Positions 26,701-39,497 of a stretch of DNA of 64,000 nucleotides are shown here, one piece after another. The DNA comes from Galaxea fascicularis (taxonomy: Eukaryota > Cnidaria > Anthozoa > Scleractinia > Euphylliidae). Position 1 is the first letter of the stretch. Each line of letters starts with the position of its first letter. The stretch lies in assembly GCA_948470475.1 (NCBI GenBank), contig OX419342.1, positions 322,201 to 386,200 on the forward strand, written 5' to 3'. A program made the position numbers and the translations under genes. Below the pieces are notes generated by a model. It had not been told where the DNA came from. It did not search any database and was given only the letters and a program-made list of their open reading frames with translations.

Positions 26701-28654
26701 CAGACCAAAACTGCACGTCATATTTTATGGCGGTCAGAAACTGTCTGCCCTAGTTGTTATCTGTGGAAAGTCATTGCGGATATTGATTATCCAATCTGGG
26801 CCCAGTTATTGAACTGTGTTTTTGATTCCCGCTTTTATGGGCATCGATCAGATTTTCGTAGCTTTTTAAACTATTTCGAGTTAGATTTTTTAACCGTAAC
26901 CAAAGAAATTAGCTCATAGAAATACACCAATGAGCGCAATGAAAAGGTCGATTATTTTTTGATCTTAGTAGCCTGGATCTGAGCCGCAACAGGCTCTCCA
27001 ACAACTTCATTCAGGATGCCAAGTGTGGTTTTCCGGACCAAACATGCACGTCTACCCAAAGTACTTGAGTTGTATTACAGAGAGCACAATTTGACCATCA
27101 AACTGAAAGCAAGGCATTTTAGGTAACTGAGAAATCCACAGCGGTTTGCTTATTCGCTACAACGCTTTTCTTGTTTTCCCGGAAATAACCTCCTTTCGCG
27201 GTTTCTCGCTAAGGAAAGAAACAAGGGCGTTTAAATAAACTCGGTAATTTTAGTGTGTTGACAGAGCCACGTTCTCCAAAAGCTGGCGACTCATATAAAT
27301 CATATCAATAAAGTGGCGGGGTATTCTGCAGTTACTTAACTCCTAAAATGACTAAGAGCAGACCACTTGATGCAATTGAGACTCCAGAAACAAAGATGAC
27401 GATCATTTTCAATTTACCGGATACTTAAGTGACAACACGGCTTTTTCCTGGGCCCTCAAGTCCGTTAAAACAAAAACCATGAAAGAAACCATCTCGTATT
27501 GACGTCACAGAAAAAACGAGACGCTTAGATCCGGAGATAAACTGTCACTGAGTGTGCGTGGGAGGCCATCACGTAATGGTCAAGTGATCACGCCGGTAGA
27601 TCACTCTTCTTCCAGATCTCATGAATGAGCGAAAGTGCTTTTGGGTTCTGGAGACACCCTGCCCGCCCTAAGCCAAATGACTGTGGAAATACAACTGCCT
27701 CTTATCAAACCTATCAACACGAAAAAACCATGAACACTTGATGATTCTAAAATTAGTTAGCTTTCGATCGACAACAGGGGACAATAAACGGCACATTGCA
27801 CGGCGTTTTGTACAGTGAGCCGCTTTCATCAGAAACCTCGTGACACACAAAAAAAGCTTTTTGTGATGAAATCCATACATAGCTACACTTTCCGTTATGT
27901 TTGAGCAAAATGTTTAGCACTCGCGTTTGTATTTGACGTGAATATTTCTTGCAACCAGAGGTGTGTGATTCACAAGCTGCAAATTATCCCTTCCGTTCAG
28001 AAGTAGTGTCCGTCAGACAATGACAACTGAGAAAGTTGATCAAAGTGAATTGGACAGCCGTGTACTAGTGTTTTTCCCGGCGAGAGTAAGCAACCGTTAA
28101 ATCAATAGAAGCTGTCTGTCTTCATTACATATCATTACAAAAAGTGGAATATCTATGTATTCTTACTGCACACAAGATCACAGTTTTCGGCGTCACTAAC
28201 CCGGATACTAACTTCTTATTCAAAACTCTAAAAGGAACTAAACCGGAACTGGAGCTGAAAATCTAGATGATCATTTGATCTCCCCCTGTCGACTCACTTC
28301 GGCAAAAGACTAAAACCCTCTTTCCACCTGGCAGGGTTTAGAAGAAAAGAAAGGAATGTTAAGAGAAACTATAACCACAGACATGCACAGCAAAATACTA
28401 CGACCCCTATGATAGACCACAAATTTCTTAACCTTTGCACGTTGGAAAAATACCTAAAGCCGACCTGTCTGGCGCTGGAAACAATTTGTCATCAGTGAAT
28501 AATTGACGTACGTGTAAGGCAAGGTGAGAGGCGTGAGGTGTTAGCATCAGCTGAAACCCACGTCATGTGATGTCTCTTTCACGTTCACAATCCTGTTTAC
28601 CAAATATGGAAGTTATGTTAAATCCGGAAGTATATCTTGTTACGCTCGACTGCT
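23786..28654. other. Intergenic between MMP-B and MMP-C
   Basis: About 4.9 kb with no supported gene. It is AT-rich, with a short inverted repeat near 24485-24535 (TCTACCAATCTTG.../TTGGTAGAC). The longest frame (minus 25858-26397) has no ATG at its head and matches nothing I recognise. Confidence 0.5.
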
Positions 28655-28661
28655 TATAAAA
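28655..28661 (+). promoter_or_regulatory. Putative TATA box of MMP-C
   Basis: TATAAAA lies 250 bp before the start codon of MMP-C. A second weaker TTTAAAAGG lies near 28770. Which is used is unknown. Confidence 0.35.
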
Positions 28662-28910
28662 CGACAGCTTTCTCTTCGATTCTGATAAAGTTGTGAACAC
28701 TCCTTTTCCTGACAGTGACGCTGTAAAATTTGTAAGTTTGCTATCATCCAAGTGGGAGGATTCAGTTCTTTTTAAAAGGCGCTCCTCGGTTTGACCCACA
28801 GTTTGACAACAAGCAAACCGAAGCAACATCCATCCCCTTCAACATCATCTGCAGTGGCAAATCAACGAAGGATAAGAGAGAAAAACATCTATTTTACGAC
28901 TGTGTACAGA

Positions 28911-31900
28911 ATGGCGCAAGCGAAAAATGTTGGCGCTCCAGCGACAATTATTCGGGCTGTCTTCGCGGCAATTTTTTGTTTTATTTGTTTACAGTCTCCT
29001 GTCGAGAGCGCTCCCGTCAGCTCACAACTCGTTGCAGGAGGAATCGTAAGTACCTTTCTCTTTACTTAAGTGTTTTAGTTGTTCCTTTTTGGTGTATGCT
29101 ATCGTTTTAGGAGATAGGACCTGCTGACTAAGCCAACGAACCATAAACGTGCAAACGATTGTTCGAGATTGTGTCACGCTCCAGTTGATTATGTCAATTA
29201 ATACTACGCGTAACCACCATATATCAAATGCAAGTCTTCATTAGCACTTTCAGGCAGCTCAGCCTTGACCAAACTATCATACAGTGAATGTGTTCCAGGT
29301 TTGAAAGAGGAAATAGGAATAAAATTGTGTTAAAAATTCCTTCCGTTTCCCTGTTCTTGTGACGTCATTTAATTTCGCTTAAAGAGAAAAATTTAAAAAA
29401 GAATACATACAGATATGAAAGGTTAGTTTTCAAGAAAATTAGAACTGAGACTACAAACACATGACTAATGAACCAGAGTATCGCAGATAAATTGGACGAG
29501 ATACAAACGAGAAATCGTGACGGAAATGCGATCGTCGCCAGAACTGAGGAACACACATCATACACTTGATGAGAAAATATTGGATTACGTGATAATAAAT
29601 TATATCTGTTATGTTGTCATAGATGCCAAGTTGTAGGGAGAGGCTCGCTGGAGATTTAATGGAGCGCATAATCCGAGCGAGCGCCGAAGGTGCGAAGATT
29701 TGAGCGAGCGCAAAAGGCGGGGACATGCCTCCCCCCCCGCCAGGAAAATTTTTAAGTCGAACCCAGGTCACTGCCGGTAAACAAACACGAGCAGTGAGAA
29801 TAAAAGGGCTCTGGGGTCTAGAATTTCTTGATTTCTCGTCAATTTGCCGCTGATTTCTCGTCGATTTCACGATTTCTCAGATCATGAACAGTTTTACGTT
29901 TGTGTTACAATAATTTTATACGATATATGTATTACAACATTTGTTAACCCAAGCTCAGCTGGAGATTTTGCTTACTCGGCTGGAGAGCTGGAGATTGAGT
30001 CTGAAAGCTGGAGTCTCCAGCCAAAAGCTGGAGACTTGGCATCTATGTGTTGTATAAACGTCGTACGATGAAAAACATCTTCTTCTGCTGGTTTTCCGTT
30101 TATTATGAATATGAACGTGAAGGAATCAAAACAAATTTTACTGCGGAGTTCCGGTGCTGTTAATGGAGTAATATACAATCACTTTCGTTATACAATTGTG
30201 GAAGATTTAATACAAGTGAGATTGTGGAGGTGGTGTCACATGAACATTGTACAATTCTGCGGGTGTTAGGAAGACCAAGAGGAAAGTGAGCAGATAATGA
30301 TGTGCATTAGCAACTTAACATCGTGTAAAGGGTCTGCAATATTGTCGGTGGAGGGGAGAGGACGGGGTCATCTTGTTAAAGTTAGCATTCTCATGAAATT
30401 TTCTCTAAAATTGTGTTTTTCAAAATTGTTATTCGTTTCATGATTTTTTTGGGGGTAATGTGAAATCTATGGCAAAAAAGTGAACTTTTTTTATTCAATT
30501 TTATTTCATTTACAAATTTATTTATTGTTTATAGGACTGGTTGACTAGATATGGATATTTAGTAAACAGTGATCCGAGGACAGGGAAACTGAGAACCAAG
30601 CAAGACCTTGAAAAGTCCATTAAAATGCTTCAGCGTTACGCTGGCTTACCGGAAACAGGTCAGTTTGATGCTGCCACCATTGCACTGATAGGAAAGTCTC
30701 GTTGCGGTGTTGCAGACTTTGGAAAGGCAGACAGCGCTAAGCGGAAGAAGCGGTTCACTTTACAGGGCACGTATTGGAAGAAAAAGGTAACTATTTACAC
30801 TAAAAACAAAGATTCTTCGTGAATTCTCCACCAAATTCTCAGGACTTTTAGTTATTGTTGTTTCGTTCGCTTCTTGTTGTCGTGTTTACTATTTTGGTCA
30901 AGGAATCTTTGAGAGACACGAATTCGTGCCCAGGACAAGTAGTGATGTTGGGCATCCATTTAAAAAAACAGTCTTAACAGGATTTGAGCTCGACGTTTCG
31001 CAGACGGCCGGAAAACCTAACCCCCTTGCTTCCTTTTTTTTTTTTCTTATAACAGGATCTTACATACAAAATAAAATCTTTCACATATGACATACGAGAT
31101 CAAGAAAAACAACGACAGATTTTCAAGAAAGCGTTCGACATGTGGTCCAGTGCTACGAACCTGAAAATCAAAGAGAACAGATATGCTGCAGATAAAGACG
31201 TGGATATTAACATCAGCTTCGAGAAAGGTTATCACAACGATGCATATCCCTTTGACGGGCAAGGTGGAACTCTGGCCCATGCTTTTTATCCTCATAATAA
31301 CCTGGGTGAGTAAACATGAAAAAAGTCACCATACCTCGCAAACTCAAGGCTCTCCCGCTTTTAGGGAAGTCGTATCTTACGTCGTTCCCACCCCCTCTGT
31401 GGATGACTGCGTGGGGAGCCATGTAGTGCTACTTACAGCCCGAAATGCTATGCGACAACCTGTTTTAAAATTTGCTAAGTCTGGTTTTCTCCAGTGCTCA
31501 TTGACATTTTGACTGATCTTTTCAAAAGATCAGTCAAAAATTCAGTGAGTACTCGAGATGGGGGTTAGGCTCGACGGACAACGCTCTGTACTTCGTGGCA
31601 TTCGGGAATGGAAGCCGTGAAATTGCATCTTACTTCGCTTCTAACGAATAGCCCGTGATTCCTGATCTTATTGCTTGTTACAGGTTTATCCGGTGACGCT
31701 CATTTTGACGACGACGAGTCCTTCACCACAGGGACATCAGACGGTATCAACTTAGACTGGGTGGCGGTTCATGAGTTTGGACACAGCTTGGGACTGGAGC
31801 ATTCCAACGTGCGCGAATCCATCATGTACCCCTGGTACAAGGGGTATGTCCCCGACATTAAACTGACCAATGATGACATCAAAGGAATTCAGGCGCTTTA

Positions 31901-33617
31901 TGGTGAGGAGCTATATTTATTGTGTCTTAAGTAAAAAGTTGTAGAGCGATCAAGTGTGGTTGAAATCGCTGGATCTTTGTATAGAGAAATCGAGCTGGGA
32001 GCAACAAGGATGTGCTGGTTTAATTTTCTTGCATTTTCAATCTGTGATTTCTCTGAGTTTTCATGCCCGGAATAAACCGGCTTGAAAGCTTGGAGAAATC
32101 CACAGTTTTGCCAGATAGCAAGTATTCTGAGCCAGGCATGAAGTTTTTCAGCGCTTGTAAAGCAATTTCTCCGTTCGGGCAGTTGATCAACTACCGGGCA
32201 AAAATAATATCTGTCCGCCGTTCGTTCACTCTTTCAGGGAAACCTTTGAAGCCAACACCAACAAACCGAGTCACAGCAAAACCAACACCTACTAAACCAC
32301 CCCTCCCAGTTGAAAACGATGTGTGCTCCATGTCCTCTTATGACACATTTTTCATGGGCCCGGATGGGAAAACGTACGCACTCAAAGGCACTCAATACTG
32401 GATCATATCCTCAGACGCTAGGGCAGGATTTGAAAGTGGACCTCACAAAGTTACTGACCTTTGGAAGGAACTGCCAGAAAAGATCAACGCCGCTTATGTC
32501 AAGAGTACCAACAGGCTTGTTTTCTTTAGTGGCTCACAGTAAGTATTGGTTTTATCCTTATGGCCGCTCGGCAGTTGCTGAGTGGCGTACACATTTCACA
32601 GCTTTAAAAGAACGTTGGATGCTTTCCAAGTAGAAAGGACGCCTTTTTTACTGTTATGTCAGCAAATATCCTGTCACTGAAATTCTGAATTATTAACTGA
32701 AAAACAAGTTGGATAACGTGTACCAACCAAATGGAGCAAACTGTCTATTTTCCTCGTTCAATAGCTTTCAATGCTTGGAATCGACTGGATATGTTCCCAC
32801 TCTTGTCATCAATTGTAAGTTTTTCCATGTTTGGCATAAGTTATGAGTTTTTCCACTTGGAACCAGTTACAGGTTTCGCCGTTCTTGCAACCAATTCTAC
32901 ACTTTCCCGCTCTTGTAACCAGTCATTTTTTTTTTCATCCACGGTACAAGATCACTCGCTTTCCCACGTTTGACATCGTTTGCACATTTCCCCCGCTGTT
33001 CGCCGGTTTCTCGTTATCCCTGTATCCTGATTGGTCCAGAGTTTTCATGTTGTCATTCTTGTTTTCATACAAGGTACTGGCAGTACTACTATTACAGCAA
33101 CTCAAAGACGTACAGCATCGAGTACAAGGCGCGCTCCATCACTAATTATGGGTTAAGTATGGATTTAGCAGACATGGATGCTGTATTTACGTGGAAAAGA
33201 AACGGCAGAACTTACTTCTTTAAAGGAGACAAGTATTGGCGTTATTACGGAGGCAGGATCGACTACGGTTACCCAAAGTCCATAAGCGTTTGGCAAGGTC
33301 TTCCTGAAAAAATTGACGCAGCTATGAAATGGAGAAATGGGAAATCATACTTCTTCGTTGGAGGAATGTACTACAGATTTGATGACTGGAATATTCAAGT
33401 GGAAGCTGATTATCCCAAGAGTATCGCTCTAAAGTGGATGCGCTGTGAAAAAGACAATTTAGACGTTAAAACCTCGGCATCAGGCGGGTCTGGAAACGCG
33501 CAAAATGCCACGCAAGGCTGTCCATGCCAGAATACGTGCTCCTCTAGCGCCGCGGTTCTTCCCAGTCTTCTTACACTCTGGTCGGTAATGTTTACTGTCG
33601 CGAAACTGACCATTTAA
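28911..33617 (+). CDS. Matrix metalloproteinase C, furin-activated, probably GPI-anchored
   Basis: Exons 28911-29045, 30535-30786, 31056-31305, 31684-31902, 32238-32538, 33074-33617 (phases 0,0,1,1,2) give 566 residues. The signal peptide has hydrophobic core [11 protein letters not shown]. The prodomain has switch SRCGVAD and furin site KRKKR. The catalytic domain carries [11 protein letters not shown] (31770-31802) and IMYP. A Pro/Thr/Lys hinge is followed by a hemopexin domain bounded by DVCSM and WMRCE. A 56-residue extension has a CPCQNTC cluster, SSSAA and a final hydrophobic run, fitting a GPI-anchor signal. The catalytic exon is close to that of MMP-A (FDxDExFTTGT, INLDWVA), closer than to MMP-B, so A and C appear to be the more recent pair in this domain. 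AATAAA is at 33786. Intron 1 carries a 430-bp TIR element. Confidence 0.93.
29618..30047. mobile_element. TIR transposable element, 430 bp, with 6-bp TSD
   Basis: Perfect 14-bp inverted ends (CATAGATGCCAAGT and ACTTGGCATCTATG) are flanked by the direct repeat TGTTGT (29612-29617 and 30048-30053). The interior has GC-rich GAGCGAGCGC blocks and repeated GCTGGAGA motifs near the right end, and no ORF. It lies in intron 1 of MMP-C. Superfamily not assigned. Confidence 0.8.
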
Positions 33618-34320
33618 GTTATTAATGTGGTTTCTCCTTTTACACACTACATGTAGCTGGAATATTTTGAAATATGTATAAAAATATCAGGATACCATCA
33701 ATTAAGGTGGCTCAAAATGGTTTCGTTTTTTTTTTTTTTGATGGATCGATACTACCACAATTTTTCGTTTGTTTCCTTGAAATGGAATAAAAAAAAGAGC
33801 TCAATTATTTCTTAACAAGTTGTGATCATTTTTTGGGACCTATAAGGTTATCATAGCCACACTACAGCCTCTTAGAAACACTTAAATTTGACTTTTATGT
33901 GCCTGTAACTCAAAAACAAGATCGGTTTCGTTTCTGCACATTTCTAAATTTACAGACTAATAATTTCCCGTTGGGACTAGTCTTTTATATTTAAAACGTT
34001 ATAACACTCATATTCCACAATACATGTTGTTAATGCTTTCTTGTAAGAAAGCTCTTGGTGTAAATAATTGGCGCATTATAGTAATGGCAGATTTCAAGAT
34101 TGTAAATTTTGCTTATAGATTTCTATTGTCAAAGTCACAGATAAAATTCTTTAATATATATAAGATGGTTTACTAAATTATATTTTTAAAAGATTGATAT
34201 AAGCATGTGAAAGGTCTCGTTTTGCTAAGACTTGCAAACTAGGAAGCCTTGCCAATGAAATTAAACTTTTTGAGAAAACGTGCCATTTTGCTTAACTGTG
34301 TCCTCTTTGATCTTGTTGTT

Positions 34321-34480
34321 CTGTATTTGGCCCTTACCTCCTTAACCCACACCCAAATCTCAACCCTTTCCCTCAACTGTTTTCCGTTTTTCACTATTCT
34401 ACTGTATTTGTCCTTACCTCCTTAACCCACACCCAAATCTCAACCCTCTCCTCAACTGTTTTCCTTCATATACTATTCAC
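34321..34480. repeat. Tandem duplication of an 81-bp unit
   Basis: Two adjacent copies start CTGTATTTG (34321 and 34402). They share CCTTACCTCCTTAACCCACA and following sequence with only a few differences. No coding potential seen. Confidence 0.9.
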
Positions 34481-34869
34481 TTTGCAACACTTTCATCTCA
34501 TGCTTATTTTGCTCTGGTACTTTCCTCGTACACCACCATACCCTAAAAACACTGTAACCATCAAATATTGCAACAGTTAATGAGGGGTTTACAAGGCCAC
34601 AATGATTTTGAAAGCAGAAGTTCCTAATTTTCCATCCTGAATTCTCCAAACTGTACGAACAAAAGACTCTTAACGTGGACGGGACCTTTGTACTACACAG
34701 AGAAATCGATCTTGATGGCTACAGAGTTTTAGACTATTATATTAATGACTCTTCTATGGCCTTTATTTTCAATAAGTCAAATAGAATACAATCTATTTTT
34801 GAACCAACAATGTCACTAAGTATTGCGTATCAGTATTTTTCATCTTATAGTTTTTGGGTGAAGATGTTG

Positions 34870-34904
34870 TTAACCCTTTAACCCCCAAGGGGTTCCCCAT
34901 TGAT

Positions 34905-34949
<45 letters not shown>

Positions 34950-34979
34950 ATTTGGCACTATCGCGAGTGAAAGGGTTAA
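34870..34979. mobile_element. TTAA-ended MITE, 110 bp
   Basis: It begins TTAACCCTTT and ends AAAGGGTTAA, a 10-bp perfect inverted repeat containing TTAA at each edge. There is a second short palindrome inside (AGTGCCATTTGGCACT). TTAA termini are typical of piggyBac- or Kolobok-type non-autonomous elements. Confidence 0.72.
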
Positions 34980-35900
34980 AAAAGGAAATAAACAAATTAA
35001 TTACGGTAATTCCCCTGAATTGCACTGCACATCCTAACTGCGCATAATTTCTTGCATCAGCACCACACGTTCAAACTGTGCATGTTCAAACTGAAGGACT
35101 GATCTCCTAGAAATATATAATTGGTGATTTTCTCCCAAACGAGTACAGGGACCTATGCTTTTTATTTCTGATATTGAAAGAAAATGCAATTATCGATGAC
35201 ATCCAGATTTGAAGAATTTTTTATTGTCCAGTTTTCATCAATTACAGAAGATCTCCTTTAGTTCATATTTTCTTCTCCTTTTGAGAGGTTAAACTTCGAC
35301 CATGATATGCTTTTGACAAAATGAAACTATCTATATTGCTTCTGTCCTGTTTTTGTAAATTAAAGTCTCAGACCACTTTCAGGTATCTACTTCAACTGTG
35401 CTGACAATTTACCAAAGTAGGTATAAACTAAAGCCTCAAAGCATGACATGGGCACCCTCTCTTATCATTGCATTTCTATGATGTTTTGGGCGTTGACAAC
35501 CACCTAGGAAAGTTTCAAATAAAATCTATTGCGACTTCTATTTCTGGGGAACGACCTTAAGAAAAGACAACTCAAACACAAAATCTCATTTTATGTTCAA
35601 TTTCCAGAGCTGTCACTAATTTTTGAGTTACAGCTGTAGGTGAGAAACTCTTTGGTATGCCAGGTTACCAAATTGCATTATTTGAATTTACATGCAACAA
35701 TATAGAAAAATAAACAGTCCAGGAAACAAAAAAAAACAAACAAAAAAAAAACAAAAAAAAACACAACATACAACATGCAAGAGTTTCTAAACAGAAATAA
35801 AACAACTATTTACAAAAAGTGTTCATAGTGCAATTTCCAATTTTGCACCGCCTATAAGTAAATCTCCTGTACATATCAAAACACACCTATAATCCAATGG

Positions 35901-38900
35901 TTACCAATTTTGTAGGAAAGCCATCAGGTCACTGGAATTAGAAGTATCATCCACAGAAAGTCCTATCATATCCTGTAGAGGAGAAACAACAATTCAGCAC
36001 AAAAGGCCTAACCTTTTGTTGTTCATTTGTTCATTCAATGAATGGATTAGGCAGTCAATCTGGATGTCAATTGTGTTAGCAAGACAGTCAGTGAGTCCGT
36101 CACTTGGTGAGTTCAAAGGACAGTCAAGTGTGTCAGTCAGTACTTCTTGTCTGCCTTCATTCCTTCCTTCATTTATTTCATAACACATTATTTCCAAAAG
36201 ACTATGCATAAATTTTTGATAACTCAACCTGTTGTATAAATTAAAACAAATTGCAATTCCAAAGATGCAAAAAATTGCAATTCCAAGGATGCATAAAAAC
36301 GAATCACTTACATTTGTGTCAGATGGAGAAGCACTGTCATCAAGTGAAAAATTCTCCTCCTTTTGAGGTGAAGATTCACTGAGCGATGATGAGATGAAAC
36401 TAGACTTAATCTTTTGTGGAGGAATCTCTGATGTAACATTCAGTTTAGCAGCACCTTCTTTAGGAGGTGTGTCTGATGCAAGGTTTGATTTACTTCCTTT
36501 AGGAGTCATTGATATATGACTTGCTTTGCTTTCTTTAGGAGGAGTGGTTGAAGTAAGACTTGCTTTGCTTCCTTTAGGAGGCGTAGTTGACATAAGACTT
36601 GCTTTGCTTCCTTTAGGAGGCGTGGTTGAAATAAGACTTGCTTTGCTTCCTTTAGGAGGCGTGGTTGAAATAAGACTTGCTTTGCTTCCTTTAGGAGGTG
36701 TGGTTGAAATAAGACTTGCTTTGCTTCCTTTAGGAGGTGTGGTTGAAATAAGACTAGCCTTGCTCCCTTTAGGTACTGAAGATAGAGAGGACAAACTTGC
36801 TTTACTTCCTTGCACACTGCTAGCAGTGCTGTGTTTTGCACCATCAAACATGAACTCCTTTCTTGATAATGGTTCAGATCCGGGAATGCTACCACTGTGG
36901 CTGGTACCCTTGGATCGTGTTTCAAGCTCATCATAAAGCACTTGTTTCTTAAACTCTACAGAAGCCAAGCTATTGATTTCTTGTAGATCAGATTCAAAAG
37001 CCAGCTTCAGTTGCTCCTGAAGTTCTCCTTCTTCCAATAAAGGTAGGTCTTGTTGACTCTGATAAGTGTTAAGAAAGAAAAAGACTTATAAATGAACAAC
37101 CAAAGTGGTCCATAAATGCCCATTTAGACAGTACCACAGAGCTGTTCAATATGAAATTCTGACAACATCCCTACAAAATTCACTGCTTCATGTACAAACT
37201 GTTAGACCTAATATCTGTCTACCATTGCCATACACAAATTATTGGTATACTGCAGAATTTTGCTTTTAAAGCACCATAAAACAAGGAAAGTTACCCAGTG
37301 CTGAATGACAAGAACTGTAACAAAACACAAGCAGCACAACACACAAGATGCATACAAAAGAGATTTCAGAAAAACCAAAGTTATACCATCTAAACTGTGA
37401 GGTTTCCAGCAAACGTATGGAGCAAAATTGGAATTTCCAGGAAGGTGGGGGGGGGGGGGACCGAAACAAACTTTCCATGGTGGTGGTGGAAGGGAAAGAA
37501 CAATTTCTGGAACCATACAGTACTCAAAATGGTTCCATAATGGTGAGGACAACAGATTATTTTGAGACTGTACAACCTCAACAAAACCAGCACACTTTGA
37601 TCGTAATCTCTTTGCTTGACTTATATGAAGCTTTAACACTATGACCAAAATAAAACAACAAACACTGTCTTCTGAAGCTTGTACTACTAAAAGAACATTG
37701 GTTTCCTCCGAGTTACATATTGCTCTAAAAAATAACAGGAATAAAAAAGTAAGTTTCCTAAGAGAAACATGAACTCATTGATTGACATAACAACATACTG
37801 CTAGTCACACTCACTTTTGTTTCCCAAGACCAAGGAGAAGAAAACTGGTCCTTTGAGTGGATTTCCTAAATATAAAAAGTTATACATTGAGTATAATAAG
37901 ATTCCATTGTGCAAATCACAATATTATTGTGATTCACACAACAGAATCTGTTTGCTCTGAACTTTCAGGCTTCACTGATTCACTCCCATTCCAAGATTTC
38001 TCGTTTTAACCCTTACCACATATAGGGTTAGCCTCCCTTGTCTCAGCATTTACTAAAACTGGAACTCAAGCTAGTTTGAGCCAAGTCTAAGATGGAAAAA
38101 CAACTACCAGAACATAGATTCTTACAAGACTCTTAACCTTGTAAATGTTTGTAGATGTGGGAATTACAGTCTGAAAGTAAATGCTTGTGGACCCTGGGGC
38201 CAAATGTCTAGTGGTTTCATCGACATGGCAGATAGTTACAGCCTGCACATGTAAATGTGTACAACACCTCAGAACGCAGCGCATTGACTAACCTGATGTC
38301 TAAATCCTTACAATATTTCTTAGCAATAATTTTATTTTCATGTTGTGCTAAAAGGGAAAAGGGGCCAATGAATGGTAATTTAAAAAAAAGTTTGGTCACT
38401 TCTTTGGAGTGGTCGTCCTGGGGTGAATCAATTATTGAGGGGTGGTGAACCTTATAAAGGTATTGGTTGACTATCACAAGGGAACGAGTTTTCATCAGAA
38501 TGGATGTTAATTGCTGGATCTCACTGTGAAAACCGTTCCAAGTGTTGTTAATTATTTTGAAGGCCCTGTTCTCTAAGCTCCAAATGAGGCCAATTTTGAA
38601 AGAAAAAGGTGTAAAACTGAAGAAATTGGTGTTAAGTCCAGTGTAAATTTTCTTATGACAAAAAACTGATGTAACTGGAAAATCGGAATAATTGTTATCG
38701 ATGAGGACTAAAAAGGGTAGTAGTTTGTGGTTCTTCTAATTTTAAAAGATCTGTTTTTCATTATCTGCTTATTACTTTCAGTCTGGAGAACCACACCTAA
38801 AACTGATTTTGTGAATAGCCCGATGCACGACGCTTTCAATTACGCAAACAACAGTGTATCTTCTCATAACCACCGGAACTTGTAAGAAGTACGAGTTTCA

Positions 38901-39497
38901 TCTTACATGTACATGATATGTACCAGTCCTTAATTAAGCAAAACGCCAAAAGCAATGTTTTAGACGTTTGGAATCTTCAACTGTGCGAAATCTGCCTTTA
39001 AGGAAACAAAGAACATTAAATCTTACCGTGACAGATGCTATGCTGTCTCGTGGGTTAAAACTGTTTTCCGTGCTCGAGATTCCATGGGCCAACCTCAGCA
39101 CAGGAAACCAATCAGGTTTTCTAGTTGAGAAAGTTGAATCCACGTAATACTGCTTTTTCACTTTAGGGTCAAGAATTCGGTCATCTAAGAGTTTATCTTG
39201 TTCTTCGGGACTCAGTTGATCCCATTTATTGCCATATTCGGTTATTACTTCTCGCTGTTCAGTGATAATTCTTCGGCTCATGTGATTTAGTGACTCAAAA
39301 TACGACATAACATATTCGTTCATTTCTTTAACTTCCTTCACGTATTTGTTTTTCGGCTCAAAGGAGCACTTCAGTCTTTCAATTTTGGGTTCAGGCTGAG
39401 ACTCCTCGGCGTTTGATTGCTGCATGCTGTCGAAATCCTCGGCTAACGCCTCTTCTATGGCAGCCGTCACTTCCGCTTCTGAAATAATGGCCGCCAT
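35901..39497 (-). CDS. C1orf198-like protein (DUF4706 family)
   Basis: Minus-strand exons 39027-39497, 37815-37865, 36312-37058, 35901-35972, all joined in phase 0, give 446 residues. The first exon matches the DUF4706 core of human C1orf198: SLNHMSRRIITEQREVITEY and DQLSPEEQDKLLD. The 51-bp second exon reads into SPWSWETK-SQ, equal to the vertebrate SWETKSQ junction. The last exon ends in FLQNW, like the vertebrate FLxNW end. The third exon carries about ten copies of a 13-residue GSKASL...TTPPK unit, making this protein longer than the ~327-residue human one. No membrane helix remains once the introns are removed. Function unknown. The start ATG at 39497 faces SELENON across 292 bp. Confidence 0.85.
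36460..36810 (-). repeat. Coding minisatellite, 39-bp unit, in the C1orf198-like gene
   Basis: Tandem 39-bp units encode TTPPKGSKASLIS-type 13-mers. Several central copies are almost identical and the edge copies have diverged (ESKASHISMTPK, GSKSNLASDTPPK). The array keeps frame throughout. It is Ser/Lys/Pro-rich and predicted disordered. Confidence 0.92.

Larger units (their letters stand above)
33618..35900. other. Intergenic between MMP-C and the C1orf198-like gene
   Basis: This holds the MMP-C 3' UTR (AATAAA at 33786-33791), an 81-bp tandem duplication and a TTAA-ended MITE. An A-rich tract lies near 35730-35765. No gene recognised; the two flanking genes converge here. Confidence 0.55.

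Noticed and set aside
35994..36311. Apparent transmembrane helix (FLCILGIAIFCIFGIAICF) at the end of the C1orf198-like reading frame
   Set aside because: It lies past a good GTAAGT donor at 36306-36311; the spliced product continues with the FLQNW exon, so the helix is intronic read-through.
36460..36810. CRISPR-like array
   Set aside because: Direct tandem repeats without spacers, in frame inside a eukaryotic exon.
36526..36936. Plus-strand open frame rich in LPLGGVVEIRLAL repeats
   Set aside because: Antisense of the 39-bp coding minisatellite; open only because the unit length is a multiple of three.
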